DNA from: an uncultured Lachnospiraceae bacterium
GTDB taxonomy: Bacteria; Bacillota; Clostridia; Lachnospirales; Lachnospiraceae
Length of the DNA stretch: 25,716 nt
NCBI GenBank assembly: GCA_902803625.1
Contig: CADCQV010000199.1
Coordinates: forward strand, 1 to 25,716
Direction: 5' to 3'
The stretch's first letter is position 1, and each line of letters opens with the position of its first letter. A program made the position numbers and the translations under genes. Shown one piece after another: positions 1-7,557 of this stretch. The notes beneath the pieces were generated by a model, which saw only the letters and a list, made by a program, of their open reading frames with translations, ran no database searches and was not told where the DNA came from.

Positions 1-1546
1 AGTTTGCCTTTACCTTGGTGGCCTTCTGTGTAAGCTCCGAGCTCATCTGGTTATAACAGCCCTGGAAAAGCTTCTCCCTTGAAATGGATTTTTCCTGAGC
101 CATGGTGGAAAGAGAACGGGCATACTTCAGGGCATCGCTTATCTTTCCGGGCGTAAAGAGGAACTTTGTGGACATCTCCAGCATATCAATGCCCTCGTCC
201 AATGTATACGACTTTGAGAAGTATTCCCAGCAGGCCTGTCTTTCCCCGGTGTCGGGAGTCGGAAGCTCTAGCTCCGTATAGGCTATCTTTGTTACCTCCC
301 TGAAATCAATATGCTCCTTACTCATCGCAAAAACAGTGATCTCCTGCTCGGTGAGCTTTGAAAAGGCCATATCCATATATCCGAAGAACTTTTCCTTTTC
401 TTCCTCACGATAGGAAAGCTCCGTAAGGCAGCAGCAGGAATTGGTAAGGATACACTCCCTGGTAACCGCCCAGAGAGCACGGTCTACGAACTGGAAATCA
501 TAATTAAAGAGCTTTTTGCAGTTTATCGCAATAGCCTTGATCTTCCGGTCCGCGCAGAAATTCTTTACGAAAAATCTTCTCCCGCTTCCCTCGTCTCCGT
601 AATAATAAAAGATCCTGACACCCTCATCGTAGGATATCATCATCTCGTCAAGTATCCCCTTATTTGCCATAATGGGATTAAGCTCTTCATTATTCGTAAG
701 CATCGAGATGAAACGTGAATAGTCTTCATCAAGCTTATCCGGATTCCGTCCGAAGAGGCAGTCGATTATCCTCTTATCCGGGGATACAACTGTGGAAAAG
801 GGCATGCTCTTCATTACGCTCAATGAAAGGAGCGGCAGAAGCTGCTCTAAGCATGTGGACATATCCCCGTATGCACCGGTTATGGAGAAACGGTCACCGT
901 AGAAAACCCTTGCCGCCGATTCGATGGTCGGAGCCGACAGATTCATATTCTCGTTTATGATCTGGAATACTCCCGCATAGTCGGTCTGGGTAGATGAAAG
1001 GATGCCGCAGGCAAAGCAGAACACGGTAAATGGCTCATATCCTAGCTTTTCGCAGAGTTCATAGAAGGGAAGGCTTATTCCATCTTCAACGGTAAGAGCT
1101 GCCCTCTCCTTTATGAAATCGAGCTTTTCCGTTATGGAAAGAGCGCTGACCTTGACCTTTCCGGTCTCCTCTTTTTCACCCTTCTCTTCATCCGGACCGT
1201 CCGAGGCACCGAAGTTTCCGAGAAGACTCAAAAGCTCCTCATCAAAGGGCTCATCCTCATCGTCCTCTTCTTCCTCTTCGAGAACCTTCTCAGCTTCCTC
1301 TCCGTTCTCAGCATCTTCTTCAGAATCCCTGTAGAATCTTTCTATCTTTGCATTGGTAAGATCAGAAACCACCTCTATATCGGGATAGAGCACGTTCTTG
1401 TAGCCGCCGTCCCCGGAAGCATACATGGTCTTCATTTTGTCAATATATTTGTCCACGCCGATATTCACGCAGTCAAATATATACTCCATGTACTCGTTAT
1501 AGCTGCCAAAAGGCTTACTTCGAAGTTTTGAATCGTATTTATCCAT
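1..1546 (-). CDS. eCIS AAA+ ATPase, Pvc15/Afp15-like (C-terminus beyond window)
   Basis: About 515 codons are visible from an ATG at 1546; the frame is open to base 1, so the C-terminal part is missing. The N-terminus (to about residue 70) is followed by a very acidic Glu/Asp stretch (about 73-128), a helical domain, then a degenerate AAA fold. At about residues 317-324 the P-loop reads GDEGSGRR, with Arg in place of the Walker A Lys, and no clean hhhhDE Walker B follows. The stretch ELELPTP...ERQACWEYF...FLFTPGKISDALKYAR resembles the lid of the first AAA domain in eCIS ATPases as I remember them; these carry a second, canonical AAA domain further on. Pvc15-type ATPases are needed for normal particle assembly or remodelling. 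The gene starts 14 nt after the 75-aa gene, with GATGAGAG as a modest ribosome site. The assignment rests on family memory and context; the catalytic half cannot be seen. Confidence 0.8.
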   Translation of the reverse strand, partial: MDKYDSKLRSKPFGSYNEYMEYIFDCVNIGVDKYIDKMKTMYASGDGGYKNVLYPDIEVVSDLTNAKIERFYRDSEEDAENGEEAEKVLEEEEEDDEDEPFDEELLSLLGNFGASDGPDEEKGEKEETGKVKVSALSITEKLDFIKERAALTVEDGISLPFYELCEKLGYEPFTVFCFACGILSSTQTDYAGVFQIINENMNLSAPTIESAARVFYGDRFSITGAYGDMSTCLEQLLPLLSLSVMKSMPFSTVVSPDKRIIDCLFGRNPDKLDEDYSRFISMLTNNEELNPIMANKGILDEMMISYDEGVRIFYYYGDEGSGRRFFVKNFCADRKIKAIAINCKKLFNYDFQFVDRALWAVTRECILTNSCCCLTELSYREEEKEKFFGYMDMAFSKLTEQEITVFAMSKEHIDFREVTKIAYTELELPTPDTGERQACWEYFSKSYTLDEGIDMLEMSTKFLFTPGKISDALKYARSLSTMAQEKSISREKLFQGCYNQMSSELTQKATKVKAN

Positions 1547-1560
1547 ATACAGCTCTCATC

Positions 1561-1788
1561 TTACTCCCCGGTCCTGAAGACAGTCGTTTCGTCAAAAACA
1601 GAGGGGCGGGTATTTAAGGATTTCTTGTCCTCTACGGCAAAAGCCCCCTTATTCCTGTCTAACGGGGTTTCCTTCTCCCTGTCCTTATATTCCATCCAGG
1701 CAGCTTCCGAATCATAATAGGGATCCGGAAGTGTCTTCGCCCTTTCTACCCTCTGCTGGTCCTTGACCAGTCTGTCATTTAGTCTCAT
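1561..1788 (-). CDS. Small hypothetical protein (75 aa)
   Basis: This is a 75-residue charged, soluble protein beginning MRLNDRLVKDQQ, with no membrane segment, signal peptide or cysteine. The ATG overlaps the stop of the SH3-protein gene by one base (TGATG), which argues for translational coupling and for this start. An in-frame upstream start at 1920 would overlap the SH3 gene by 133 nt and is less likely. The sequence has a short basic/helical N-terminal part and an extended C-terminus rich in Asp, Glu and Lys. I do not recognise the family. Its place between the SH3 protein and the AAA+ ATPase suggests an adaptor or a small structural part of the eCIS cassette, but that is only context. 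Confidence 0.65.
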   Translation of the reverse strand: MRLNDRLVKDQQRVERAKTLPDPYYDSEAAWMEYKDREKETPLDRNKGAFAVEDKKSLNTRPSVFDETTVFRTGE

Positions 1789-2360
1789 CAGGTTCCGCTC
1801 TCTTCCGGCCCCATAAGGGGCTTCAGCTCTTCGGGATATTCCTCCTCCTTTATCTCCCTTATGGACAGATATTCGTTTGCGCAATACCCCTTTGTTTCCT
1901 CCACGGAAACCCTGGACCACTCGTCTCCGATATCAAGTATAAAGCCCGTGTCTCCGGGATGCATCCTTCCCACTATCTTTGCGCTGGTGCTGGGGTCCTT
2001 TCTGATATTCAGACGTCCGGCGGAATTATTAGCGGTGAAGGCATAATATTTTGTGCCTGTATCCTCTGCGGCTGTCTCTTCGTCCGATGCTTCAGCTGCC
2101 TCCTCTGTGGAAGCCTCTAAAGCTGCCTCTGTGGCTTCTTCGGACTCATCGGAAGAAACGGTCTCCTTATCCTCTTTTTCCTGCAGCTTACTCATTGCGG
2201 CAACCCTGTTTTCCATCTGCGCATCGACAGCTTCCTCGAGGATCTTCTGATTTTCCTTTGAAACCGTGGATATACCCAGAATGCCCACCGCGAAAAGAGT
2301 CACAAAAATATAAAACAGAGCAACTATGATAAGTATTCTTTTTCCTATTCCGTTTCTCAT
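1788..2360 (-). CDS. Membrane-anchored bacterial SH3 (SH3b) protein
   Basis: The 190-aa protein has a basic N-terminus, one hydrophobic segment (about 9-30) fitting a signal anchor, a short helical stretch, then a low-complexity linker of Glu, Ala, Ser and Thr (about 60-102). An SH3b domain follows (about 107-168) with the usual landmarks: RLNIRKDPSTSAKIVG, a Gly-Asp turn, DEWSRV, and a KGYCANEYL end. SH3b domains usually sit outside the membrane and bind peptidoglycan or other ligands, so the likely topology is N-in with SH3b in the wall. It begins 12 nt after the HATPase gene with AAGGGTAAG as ribosome site. A wall-binding anchor inside an eCIS operon is unusual. It may place the particle at the envelope or help wall hydrolysis at release. 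The domain call is good; the role is inferred. Confidence 0.82.
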   Translation of the reverse strand: MRNGIGKRILIIVALFYIFVTLFAVGILGISTVSKENQKILEEAVDAQMENRVAAMSKLQEKEDKETVSSDESEEATEAALEASTEEAAEASDEETAAEDTGTKYYAFTANNSAGRLNIRKDPSTSAKIVGRMHPGDTGFILDIGDEWSRVSVEETKGYCANEYLSIREIKEEEYPEELKPLMGPEESGT

Positions 2361-2372
2361 CTGTTCTTACCC

Positions 2373-3266
2373 TTACGCCGGGAGCTGAATGTAGATCCCC
2401 ATTCCGAATCCTTTCCTGCTCTTTGCATATATGGTTCCGCCATAGTATTCCACGATGGCCTTTGCCTGTGCAAGCCCCAGGCCGTTGCCGCTTACCCTGT
2501 TGCTGCCCTGGTAATTCAGCTCGAATATATGCTTTGTCTCATCCTCCGGCAGCCCCTCTCCCGTATCCTTCAAAACGATGAAGATGTCGTCTCCTATGGT
2601 TGATACGGTGATCACCAGACTTCCCGCCTTCCTCATATACTTTATGGAATTATCTATAATATTCCTGAACAGTATGAGAAGACGGTTAGGATCTGCCTTC
2701 ACCAGAAGTGTGCTGTCAGCGGATGAAATATTGATGGCCATATTCACATTCTTTGCATCCGTAAGGAATTCCTCCTTTGCCATCTCGGCAATGTCCAGGA
2801 TATTCACGGTCTCGGAATGCTCTTCCTCATTGACAGGCGGAAGCAGTGCGCCGTAATCCGTGTGCTTCTCCTCCCTGTCCTTTTGGAATTTTTCCTCAAG
2901 AGCGGCCTTTTCCTCCTTAAGGGCGCTTATCTCCTTCTCGAAGCCTTCGAGCTTTTCATTCAGCTCTCCAACGTTGGTATAAAGCTCGCTGTTCTTCTTT
3001 TCCCTGAGCTCCAGTTCCTCCTTCAGCTTCTCCAGCTCCTTATTCTTTGAGGCTATCTCCATTCCGATATCCTGTTGGTAGGTATCTGAAAAGTGGGCTG
3101 TGCTTGCAATATCCGTGTATGTCCTGTAGGAAAAGAAAATGAGACACAGTGAATGCAGCAGGAAGAAAAACACCACCAGATAAATGTCCTTCAAAAACAG
3201 ACAGTATATGGTTGCCGCAAAGAGTACGCAGCTTAATGCAAGCAGTATTTTCTGAATAACAGACAT
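2373..3266 (-). CDS. Membrane-anchored HATPase_c protein without recognisable DHp/H-box
   Basis: The 297-aa protein starts with two hydrophobic helices (about 5-24 and 28-47) joined by a very short loop, leaving no sensor domain outside. A long charged coiled coil follows (about 68-135), then a GHKL ATPase domain. The ATP-binding boxes are complete: N box FRNIIDNSIKYM (200-211), G1 DTGEGLP (234-240), F box HIFEL (246-250) and G2 GNGLGLAQAK (260-269). What is missing is the dimerisation/phospho-acceptor region: no H-E/D-x-K/R-x-N/T-P motif occurs where the coiled coil lies, and His135 (EEKHTDYG) does not fit. It may therefore act as an ATP-dependent switch or Ser/Thr kinase on the neighbouring STAS protein rather than as a normal histidine kinase. 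It follows the ABC gene by 24 nt with GAAAGG as ribosome site. No response regulator is visible. Confidence 0.8.
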   Translation of the reverse strand: MSVIQKILLALSCVLFAATIYCLFLKDIYLVVFFFLLHSLCLIFFSYRTYTDIASTAHFSDTYQQDIGMEIASKNKELEKLKEELELREKKNSELYTNVGELNEKLEGFEKEISALKEEKAALEEKFQKDREEKHTDYGALLPPVNEEEHSETVNILDIAEMAKEEFLTDAKNVNMAINISSADSTLLVKADPNRLLILFRNIIDNSIKYMRKAGSLVITVSTIGDDIFIVLKDTGEGLPEDETKHIFELNYQGSNRVSGNGLGLAQAKAIVEYYGGTIYAKSRKGFGMGIYIQLPA

Positions 3267-3290
3267 ATCGTAAATATCCTTTCAATTAGT

Positions 3291-3938
3291 TTATTTGTCC
3301 AGAGAAACCCTTCTTCCCTCCTTGATGAGGGCCCCGGCCGTATCATAATCATGTGTGGCCATCAGCACGGTTGTACCGTGTCTGTGGATGAGCTCCAGAA
3401 GCCTGAATATCTCCCTCGATGACCCGGGATCGAGATTTCCGGTGGGTTCGTCTGCCAGTACTATCTTCGGGTCATTTATTATGGCCCTTGCCATACAGAC
3501 CTTTTGCTTTTCCCCGCCGGACAGCTCCCCGGGGTAGCGCTTATGAAGTCTGTCTATGCCCAGAAGCTTCAGGATATCGGTTATCCTCTTTTCCTTATCC
3601 TTGCCGCTGCCTCCGGTGAGATTTAGTGTGACCTCCAGATTTCCGAATACAGTGTACTCATCAAACAGCCTGAAATCCTGAAAGATCACTCCCAACCCTC
3701 TTCTGTAAAATGGTATCTCCCCGGGTTTTATTTCTGAGAGATCGCGGCCGTCCACCATTATCCTCCCCCCGTCAGGCTCGGTTTCCTTAAGGAGCATCTT
3801 TATGAGGGTGCTTTTTCCGCTTCCGCTCTTCCCCGTGAGGATGACAAATTCTCCCTCATCAATATACTCGCTGAATTCTTCGAATACCGGGTTTTCACCC
3901 TCCGCGAAGGTTTTTCTGATCTTCTCAAAGCTTATCAT
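3291..3938 (-). CDS. FtsE-like ABC transporter ATP-binding protein
   Basis: This 215-aa soluble ATPase has every nucleotide-binding element: Walker A GKSGSGKST (36-44), Q-loop FQDFRLF (86-92), signature LSGGE (139-143), Walker B IVLADEP (159-165), D-loop region GNLDP and switch His196 in MATHD. The FQDFRL, ADEPTGNLDP and TTVLMATHD stretches are typical of FtsE, the cytoplasmic partner of FtsX, which controls peptidoglycan hydrolases at division. No FtsX or any multi-pass permease is visible here, so it must use a partner encoded elsewhere, or the adjacent two-helix HATPase, or act alone. It begins 3 nt after the STAS stop with no clear Shine-Dalgarno, suggesting translational coupling. The family is confident; the eCIS role is unknown. 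Control of wall opening is the natural guess, given the SH3b gene next door. Confidence 0.88.
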   Translation of the reverse strand: MISFEKIRKTFAEGENPVFEEFSEYIDEGEFVILTGKSGSGKSTLIKMLLKETEPDGGRIMVDGRDLSEIKPGEIPFYRRGLGVIFQDFRLFDEYTVFGNLEVTLNLTGGSGKDKEKRITDILKLLGIDRLHKRYPGELSGGEKQKVCMARAIINDPKIVLADEPTGNLDPGSSREIFRLLELIHRHGTTVLMATHDYDTAGALIKEGRRVSLDK

Positions 3939-3941
3939 TTT

Positions 3942-4241
3942 CTAACGAATATCAAGGAGCTTATCAAAGCCCGTCACCCTGAAAACATCACTTACGGCCG
4001 GATTTGCATTCAGGACCACAAGGCTGCCTCCCTTGGACTCGGCGGTCTTCTTTCCGAGCATAAGAGCTCTGAGTGCGGCACTTGAAAGCTGAACAACACC
4101 CGCCAGGTCAAGCGTGACGGTAGTCGAATGAAGAAAGGCCTTGAGCAGCCTGTCCTGGAATTCTGCACAGGTGGAACTGTCTATCCTTCCCTCCACCTCC
4201 ATATGCACATTATTCCCGTTCCTAACTTCCGTTATGTTCAT
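3942..4241 (-). CDS. STAS-domain anti-sigma-factor antagonist-like protein
   Basis: The product is a single STAS domain of about 99 aa, like SpoIIAA/RsbV. The hallmark segment is LDLAGVVQLSSAALRALM (44-61), matching the D-L-x-G-V...ISSAGLR pattern, with Ser53/Ser54 at the usual phosphorylated position; the usual Gly after it is Ala. These proteins bind HATPase anti-sigma kinases when unphosphorylated and are released when phosphorylated. Together with the HATPase gene two places downstream this could form a partner switch. Start choice: ATG at 4241 gives the expected MNITEV start. A TTG at 4253 is in frame but lies 2 nt from the AAGGAG at 4261-4256, too close, while the ATG is 14 nt away, so 12 nt of uncertainty remains. 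The gene follows the tail protein, whose stop lies just upstream of the ribosome site. Confidence 0.85.
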   Translation of the reverse strand: MNITEVRNGNNVHMEVEGRIDSSTCAEFQDRLLKAFLHSTTVTLDLAGVVQLSSAALRALMLGKKTAESKGGSLVVLNANPAVSDVFRVTGFDKLLDIR

Positions 4242-4263
4242 AAGTAACGGCAATTCTCCTTCC

Positions 4264-5367
4264 CTACAGTAAAACCGTTATACCGTCCATTGATATTTCC
4301 TTATCCAGAACAGCCTTGCTTTCTCCGGGCAGTCTCGTGTTGATATCAAGGTAGCTGTTGGAATCGACAACAGGTCTCTCGTCCAGCTGGGCTAAGGATA
4401 TACGGGTCCTAAGGGGCATATACTGGTTTAGGATATACAGAACCTGATGCCGTATCTCCTCGGTAATGTGACGCTTCACCAATATGGTCACATCATATAT
4501 TCCCCTGGTCTTGAAGTTTTCGGGAAGCTCGATCTCCTCCTCCCTGATGGCCGAGCGAACAAGATTATGTTCTATTATAACAGGTTTTTCCTTAAGTATG
4601 ATCTCAAGTATGCGTTCAACCGCTTTTCTGGTTCCCTTCATACGGTTCAGGTTGTATGCTTCCTTTACGAGCTGCCGGAGCACATCCTCCATAAGAAACC
4701 CTCCGGAAAGATCCATACCCATCCAGCCACCGTAGATTATCAGCTGTTCTTTATTGCATTTATCCAGATCCAGAACATCCGACAGGGAATCAATATCTCT
4801 CTGGAAGTCATTGTATATAGACGAAAATATGGAAAGATATCTGTGGAAAAAGCTGTTTCTCTCTCTGTACACCTCCGGATAGGTATCCATGAAATTATCC
4901 CCTTTGCTGTCGAGGACGATATCCGAGATATCAAGGCTCCCCTCGCCGGAAACCTCTATAGCTATGAAGATGTACTGACCCGAAACATCATAGAGCAGGC
5001 AGTCTGAGCATCCGTTTATCCGGACCGCACCCATTCTTTTCAGGAACTCGGTCTTCTCCCTTGCATTTGCCTCCTCCCCGCACAGATACTTATCAATATC
5101 CATTCCCGCGGCTTCCGAAAGATCCTCCCTGTAGTCGGTTGAAAGAATATAAACCGTCAATGCGGCTTCATCCGATCCGGCAGCCTTAAAGGAAAGTCTC
5201 CCCCATTCTGCCCCCTTTATCGTGGAATCGATCCCCTTAAGGAAGATCGCATGGAACATCTCTTCGGGATCAAAGGTAAGGACCGTAGGTTTATTGACCG
5301 GATCATAGCTGAAGCCCTTATGGCATCCCTCCATTATTCTGTTTTTTCTTATGGAATATCTGGGCAT
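4264..5367 (-). CDS. Phage tail protein I-like baseplate protein
   Basis: The 367-aa soluble protein has an unrecognised beta-rich N-terminal part (about 1-155) and a helical half that looks like the P2 gpI/tail-protein family. That half includes a stretch with FQRDIDSLSDVLDLDKC, YGGWMGMDLSGG and RQLVKEAYNLNRMKGTRKAV (about 185-245), followed by LVKRHITEEIRHQVLYILNQYMPLRT near the C-terminus. In phages and several eCIS lineages this protein follows the baseplate J proteins and connects wedge to fibres, which fits its place 88 nt after the second J-type gene. The longer leader holds a strong stem-loop (5406-5434). AAAGGAG lies 15 nt before the ATG, and in-frame TGA codons lie just further upstream, so the start is fixed to within a few codons. 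Afp/PVC lack an obvious direct counterpart. The family call is moderately strong. Confidence 0.75.
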   Translation of the reverse strand: MPRYSIRKNRIMEGCHKGFSYDPVNKPTVLTFDPEEMFHAIFLKGIDSTIKGAEWGRLSFKAAGSDEAALTVYILSTDYREDLSEAAGMDIDKYLCGEEANAREKTEFLKRMGAVRINGCSDCLLYDVSGQYIFIAIEVSGEGSLDISDIVLDSKGDNFMDTYPEVYRERNSFFHRYLSIFSSIYNDFQRDIDSLSDVLDLDKCNKEQLIIYGGWMGMDLSGGFLMEDVLRQLVKEAYNLNRMKGTRKAVERILEIILKEKPVIIEHNLVRSAIREEEIELPENFKTRGIYDVTILVKRHITEEIRHQVLYILNQYMPLRTRISLAQLDERPVVDSNSYLDINTRLPGESKAVLDKEISMDGITVLL

Positions 5368-5405
5368 ATTCTTTCTATGCCGCTCCTTTCATCAACTGCG
5401 TGTAT

Positions 5406-5434
5406 CTATTCAGAACCTTTCGGATTCTGAATAG
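5406..5434 (-). other. Intercistronic stem-loop before tail protein I gene
   Basis: Perfect 10-bp arms, CTATTCAGAA and TTCTGAATAG, enclose a 9-nt loop in the 88-nt gap between the second baseplate J gene and the tail-protein gene. The arms can gain a CC/GG pair with one bulged A. No T-tract follows on the minus strand, so it is not a standard intrinsic terminator. It more likely stabilises or processes mRNA between segments of the operon. Confidence 0.6.
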
Positions 5435-5455
5435 TTACAACAGGGCTTTATAAGA

Positions 5456-7543
5456 TCAGCTGCCCACTATCTCAATATCCAGATTTCCCGGATACAGAAG
5501 GCAGTTTTCCGCAGGATATATGTTTGAATCTCTGAGGGTCGCATATTTTGCATTCTCCGGCCTCATAAAGAGCTCATATACATATTCCACGCATTCCAGC
5601 TCCTCCATAGCGTGAAAAACATCCTCGAAGCGGAGCACATCGCCGAAATTATTATCCCCGGAAATATAATCAAGCTTTTCCTTCAAAGCAGTTTCTATGT
5701 GCAGAAGGGCATCACCGAAATGTCTCTTTACATATACCGTGGTCTTTACGGACACCTTCGTATATACCGGGGACAGTATCTGGAACCTTGTGGTGATAAG
5801 CCTTCTTTCAAAAAGCGTATCGTTTATCGACTTCCTGTATTCCTCCGAAAGAGTGGGGAACTTCTCATCCGTTCCAGGCATCACGGCGATATGGACTATG
5901 TTATCCATTTCATCCATGACCGCCCTTGTCTTCCTGATACAAAGCCCGGGAGTGGCCGCCACCACTCTCTCATAATCGGCCGCCGTGATACAGGTGTAGG
6001 GTGTAAATATATCCTCCCTGAAGCGCCTTCTTACCTCCTCAAGGCTCTCTCTGTATGCCCCTCCGTTTCCGGGTCCGGGATTGTAGAAGCCGGGATTTCC
6101 CTCTACTTCAAGGGCTTTCAGTGTGTTTCCGGCTCTGATATTTCCCCTGGCACCGTCAGTGACCGCTGCCGAAGCCATAAAAAGCTCTGCCCCTATGTAG
6201 TCCCCCGCATCCTCTATTATGATCTTTCCGTCATTCTCAAGGAGATGGAAGGTCAGGGCATCCCCCTCATTTTTCCCCGGACGGACGAAATTGAAGATCT
6301 CACTGCCGTCCTCATCATACCTCTTTGCTATGAGACAGAAGCTGTCCGGTACAATATGATTTAACGGAAGCTCCAGCTCCTGATCGTCATATCCCAGAAC
6401 CTGGCCTATGCGGTAGCGCCGCATAACCTCCTCGCTGTACAGTACGACACGCACAGCATCCTTTGTCTTGAAGGGAACATATCCGAAGGCCTCCTCATCA
6501 AATGTCAGGGAAAACCTTCTCTTTCCCTTTCTCTCGTAGAGACAGCACCTGCCCTTTTTGCCGTAGCCGGTTACAAGCTCATATCTTCTGTAGGAGGAGC
6601 CCTTCTTTTCCTTCGCAAATACCAGTACATACTCGTCCTCAAAAGGACTTGTTATCTCCAGCCTGTCCGTTTTCTGGCTGGTTATTGAGAGTGATCTGGA
6701 ATTTTTCTGCCATACCTCGAAAAGAAAGCCGTTCACCGACTTGAATCTCGGAACCACATCATAGCTTGCATGTGTCAGTGTGGCTCTTATGCAATAGCCC
6801 TTTACCGGGGCTCCGTCAAAAGGTACGGCCTTTAAGTCCGGAATCCTGAATTTGATCTCTCCGCTTAAAAGAAAGGCGCCTGTATAGTCATGAACCTTCA
6901 GTTCCTTAAAGCCTTCAGCCGTATGGTATTCCCATTTAAGGGATGCAAAGATATTGTCGGACCGGTCGGTTACGGGATTCCTGTTGAATCTGGTGTCCAT
7001 GGAAATATAGAAGCAGGTATCGCTTCCCGGTTCCGGAAAGGCATTGGAAATAAAATATATGCTGTCACCTGCCTCAGGCTCTTCTCCGAACACCCTGGCG
7101 GTCATCCTGTATTCCCTGTCGCTTAAAAAGCTGAAATCGTGGAAGGAACCTCCGAAGTAGGAAAATATCCCCGTAAGGGAAATCCCGCCGGTATTCACGG
7201 CCTTCTTTGTCTCAAAAATAAGATCGCCGAGCTTGAATTTCTGGTTTGCGCTGAGCCGGAAGCTCTTCTCCGTATTCACAGGGGAAAGAAGAACCCTCGC
7301 GCACTTCGCCCTGGAGGGTGTGAAGCCCGCCATCTTCAGAAGCCTGAACCTTGTCTCAAAGTCCAGGTTGCTTATATATGAGCCCTGAAGTGCTTCAAAG
7401 GCTATGAGGTTTTCGAGAATCGTTATTCCGGGATCGGAGGCATTATAGTTTGTCCATTCCTCCGAAATAAGGGGAAGGGCGGTAAGGGAGTCCGCCATTC
7501 TCTCCTGATATGTTCTTCCCGAAATCTCTTCTATTCGCAGCAT
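5456..7543 (-). CDS. Baseplate J-like wedge protein (Afp12/Pvc12-type), 695 aa
   Basis: The N-terminus carries the J/gp6-like opening, with EEWTNYNASDPGITILENLIAFEALQG (about 28-54) followed by FETRFRLLKMAGFTPSRAKCARVLL. The C-terminal half has a conserved run typical of the family, including EVRRRFREDIFTPYTCITAADYERVVAATPGLCIRKTRAV (about 500-540) and VSVKTTVYVKRHFGDA. Such proteins dimerise with a paralogue to form the baseplate wedges that hold the sheath in the extended state and trigger contraction. The gene starts 14 nt after the larger J-type gene with CGGAGAACGG as ribosome site. It is soluble, with no membrane segment. Assigning it to Pvc12 rather than Pvc11 rests on order and size only. 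Confidence 0.85.
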   Translation of the reverse strand: MLRIEEISGRTYQERMADSLTALPLISEEWTNYNASDPGITILENLIAFEALQGSYISNLDFETRFRLLKMAGFTPSRAKCARVLLSPVNTEKSFRLSANQKFKLGDLIFETKKAVNTGGISLTGIFSYFGGSFHDFSFLSDREYRMTARVFGEEPEAGDSIYFISNAFPEPGSDTCFYISMDTRFNRNPVTDRSDNIFASLKWEYHTAEGFKELKVHDYTGAFLLSGEIKFRIPDLKAVPFDGAPVKGYCIRATLTHASYDVVPRFKSVNGFLFEVWQKNSRSLSITSQKTDRLEITSPFEDEYVLVFAKEKKGSSYRRYELVTGYGKKGRCCLYERKGKRRFSLTFDEEAFGYVPFKTKDAVRVVLYSEEVMRRYRIGQVLGYDDQELELPLNHIVPDSFCLIAKRYDEDGSEIFNFVRPGKNEGDALTFHLLENDGKIIIEDAGDYIGAELFMASAAVTDGARGNIRAGNTLKALEVEGNPGFYNPGPGNGGAYRESLEEVRRRFREDIFTPYTCITAADYERVVAATPGLCIRKTRAVMDEMDNIVHIAVMPGTDEKFPTLSEEYRKSINDTLFERRLITTRFQILSPVYTKVSVKTTVYVKRHFGDALLHIETALKEKLDYISGDNNFGDVLRFEDVFHAMEELECVEYVYELFMRPENAKYATLRDSNIYPAENCLLYPGNLDIEIVGS

Positions 7544-7557
7544 CTGTCCGTTCTCCG

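Noticed and set aside
1561..1920. 119-aa version of the small gene before the ATPase
   Set aside because: Its start would overlap the SH3b gene by 133 nt; the ATG at 1788 forms a TGATG overlap with that gene's stop and gives a natural 75-aa product.
2856..2876. His135 of the HATPase protein considered as phospho-acceptor
   Set aside because: The residues around it (EEKHTDYG) lack the conserved acidic, basic and Pro positions of H-boxes, and it lies at the end of a coiled coil, not in a helical hairpin.
5612..6364. 250-aa plus-strand frame
   Set aside because: Antisense to the conserved baseplate J gene, no domain and no ribosome site.
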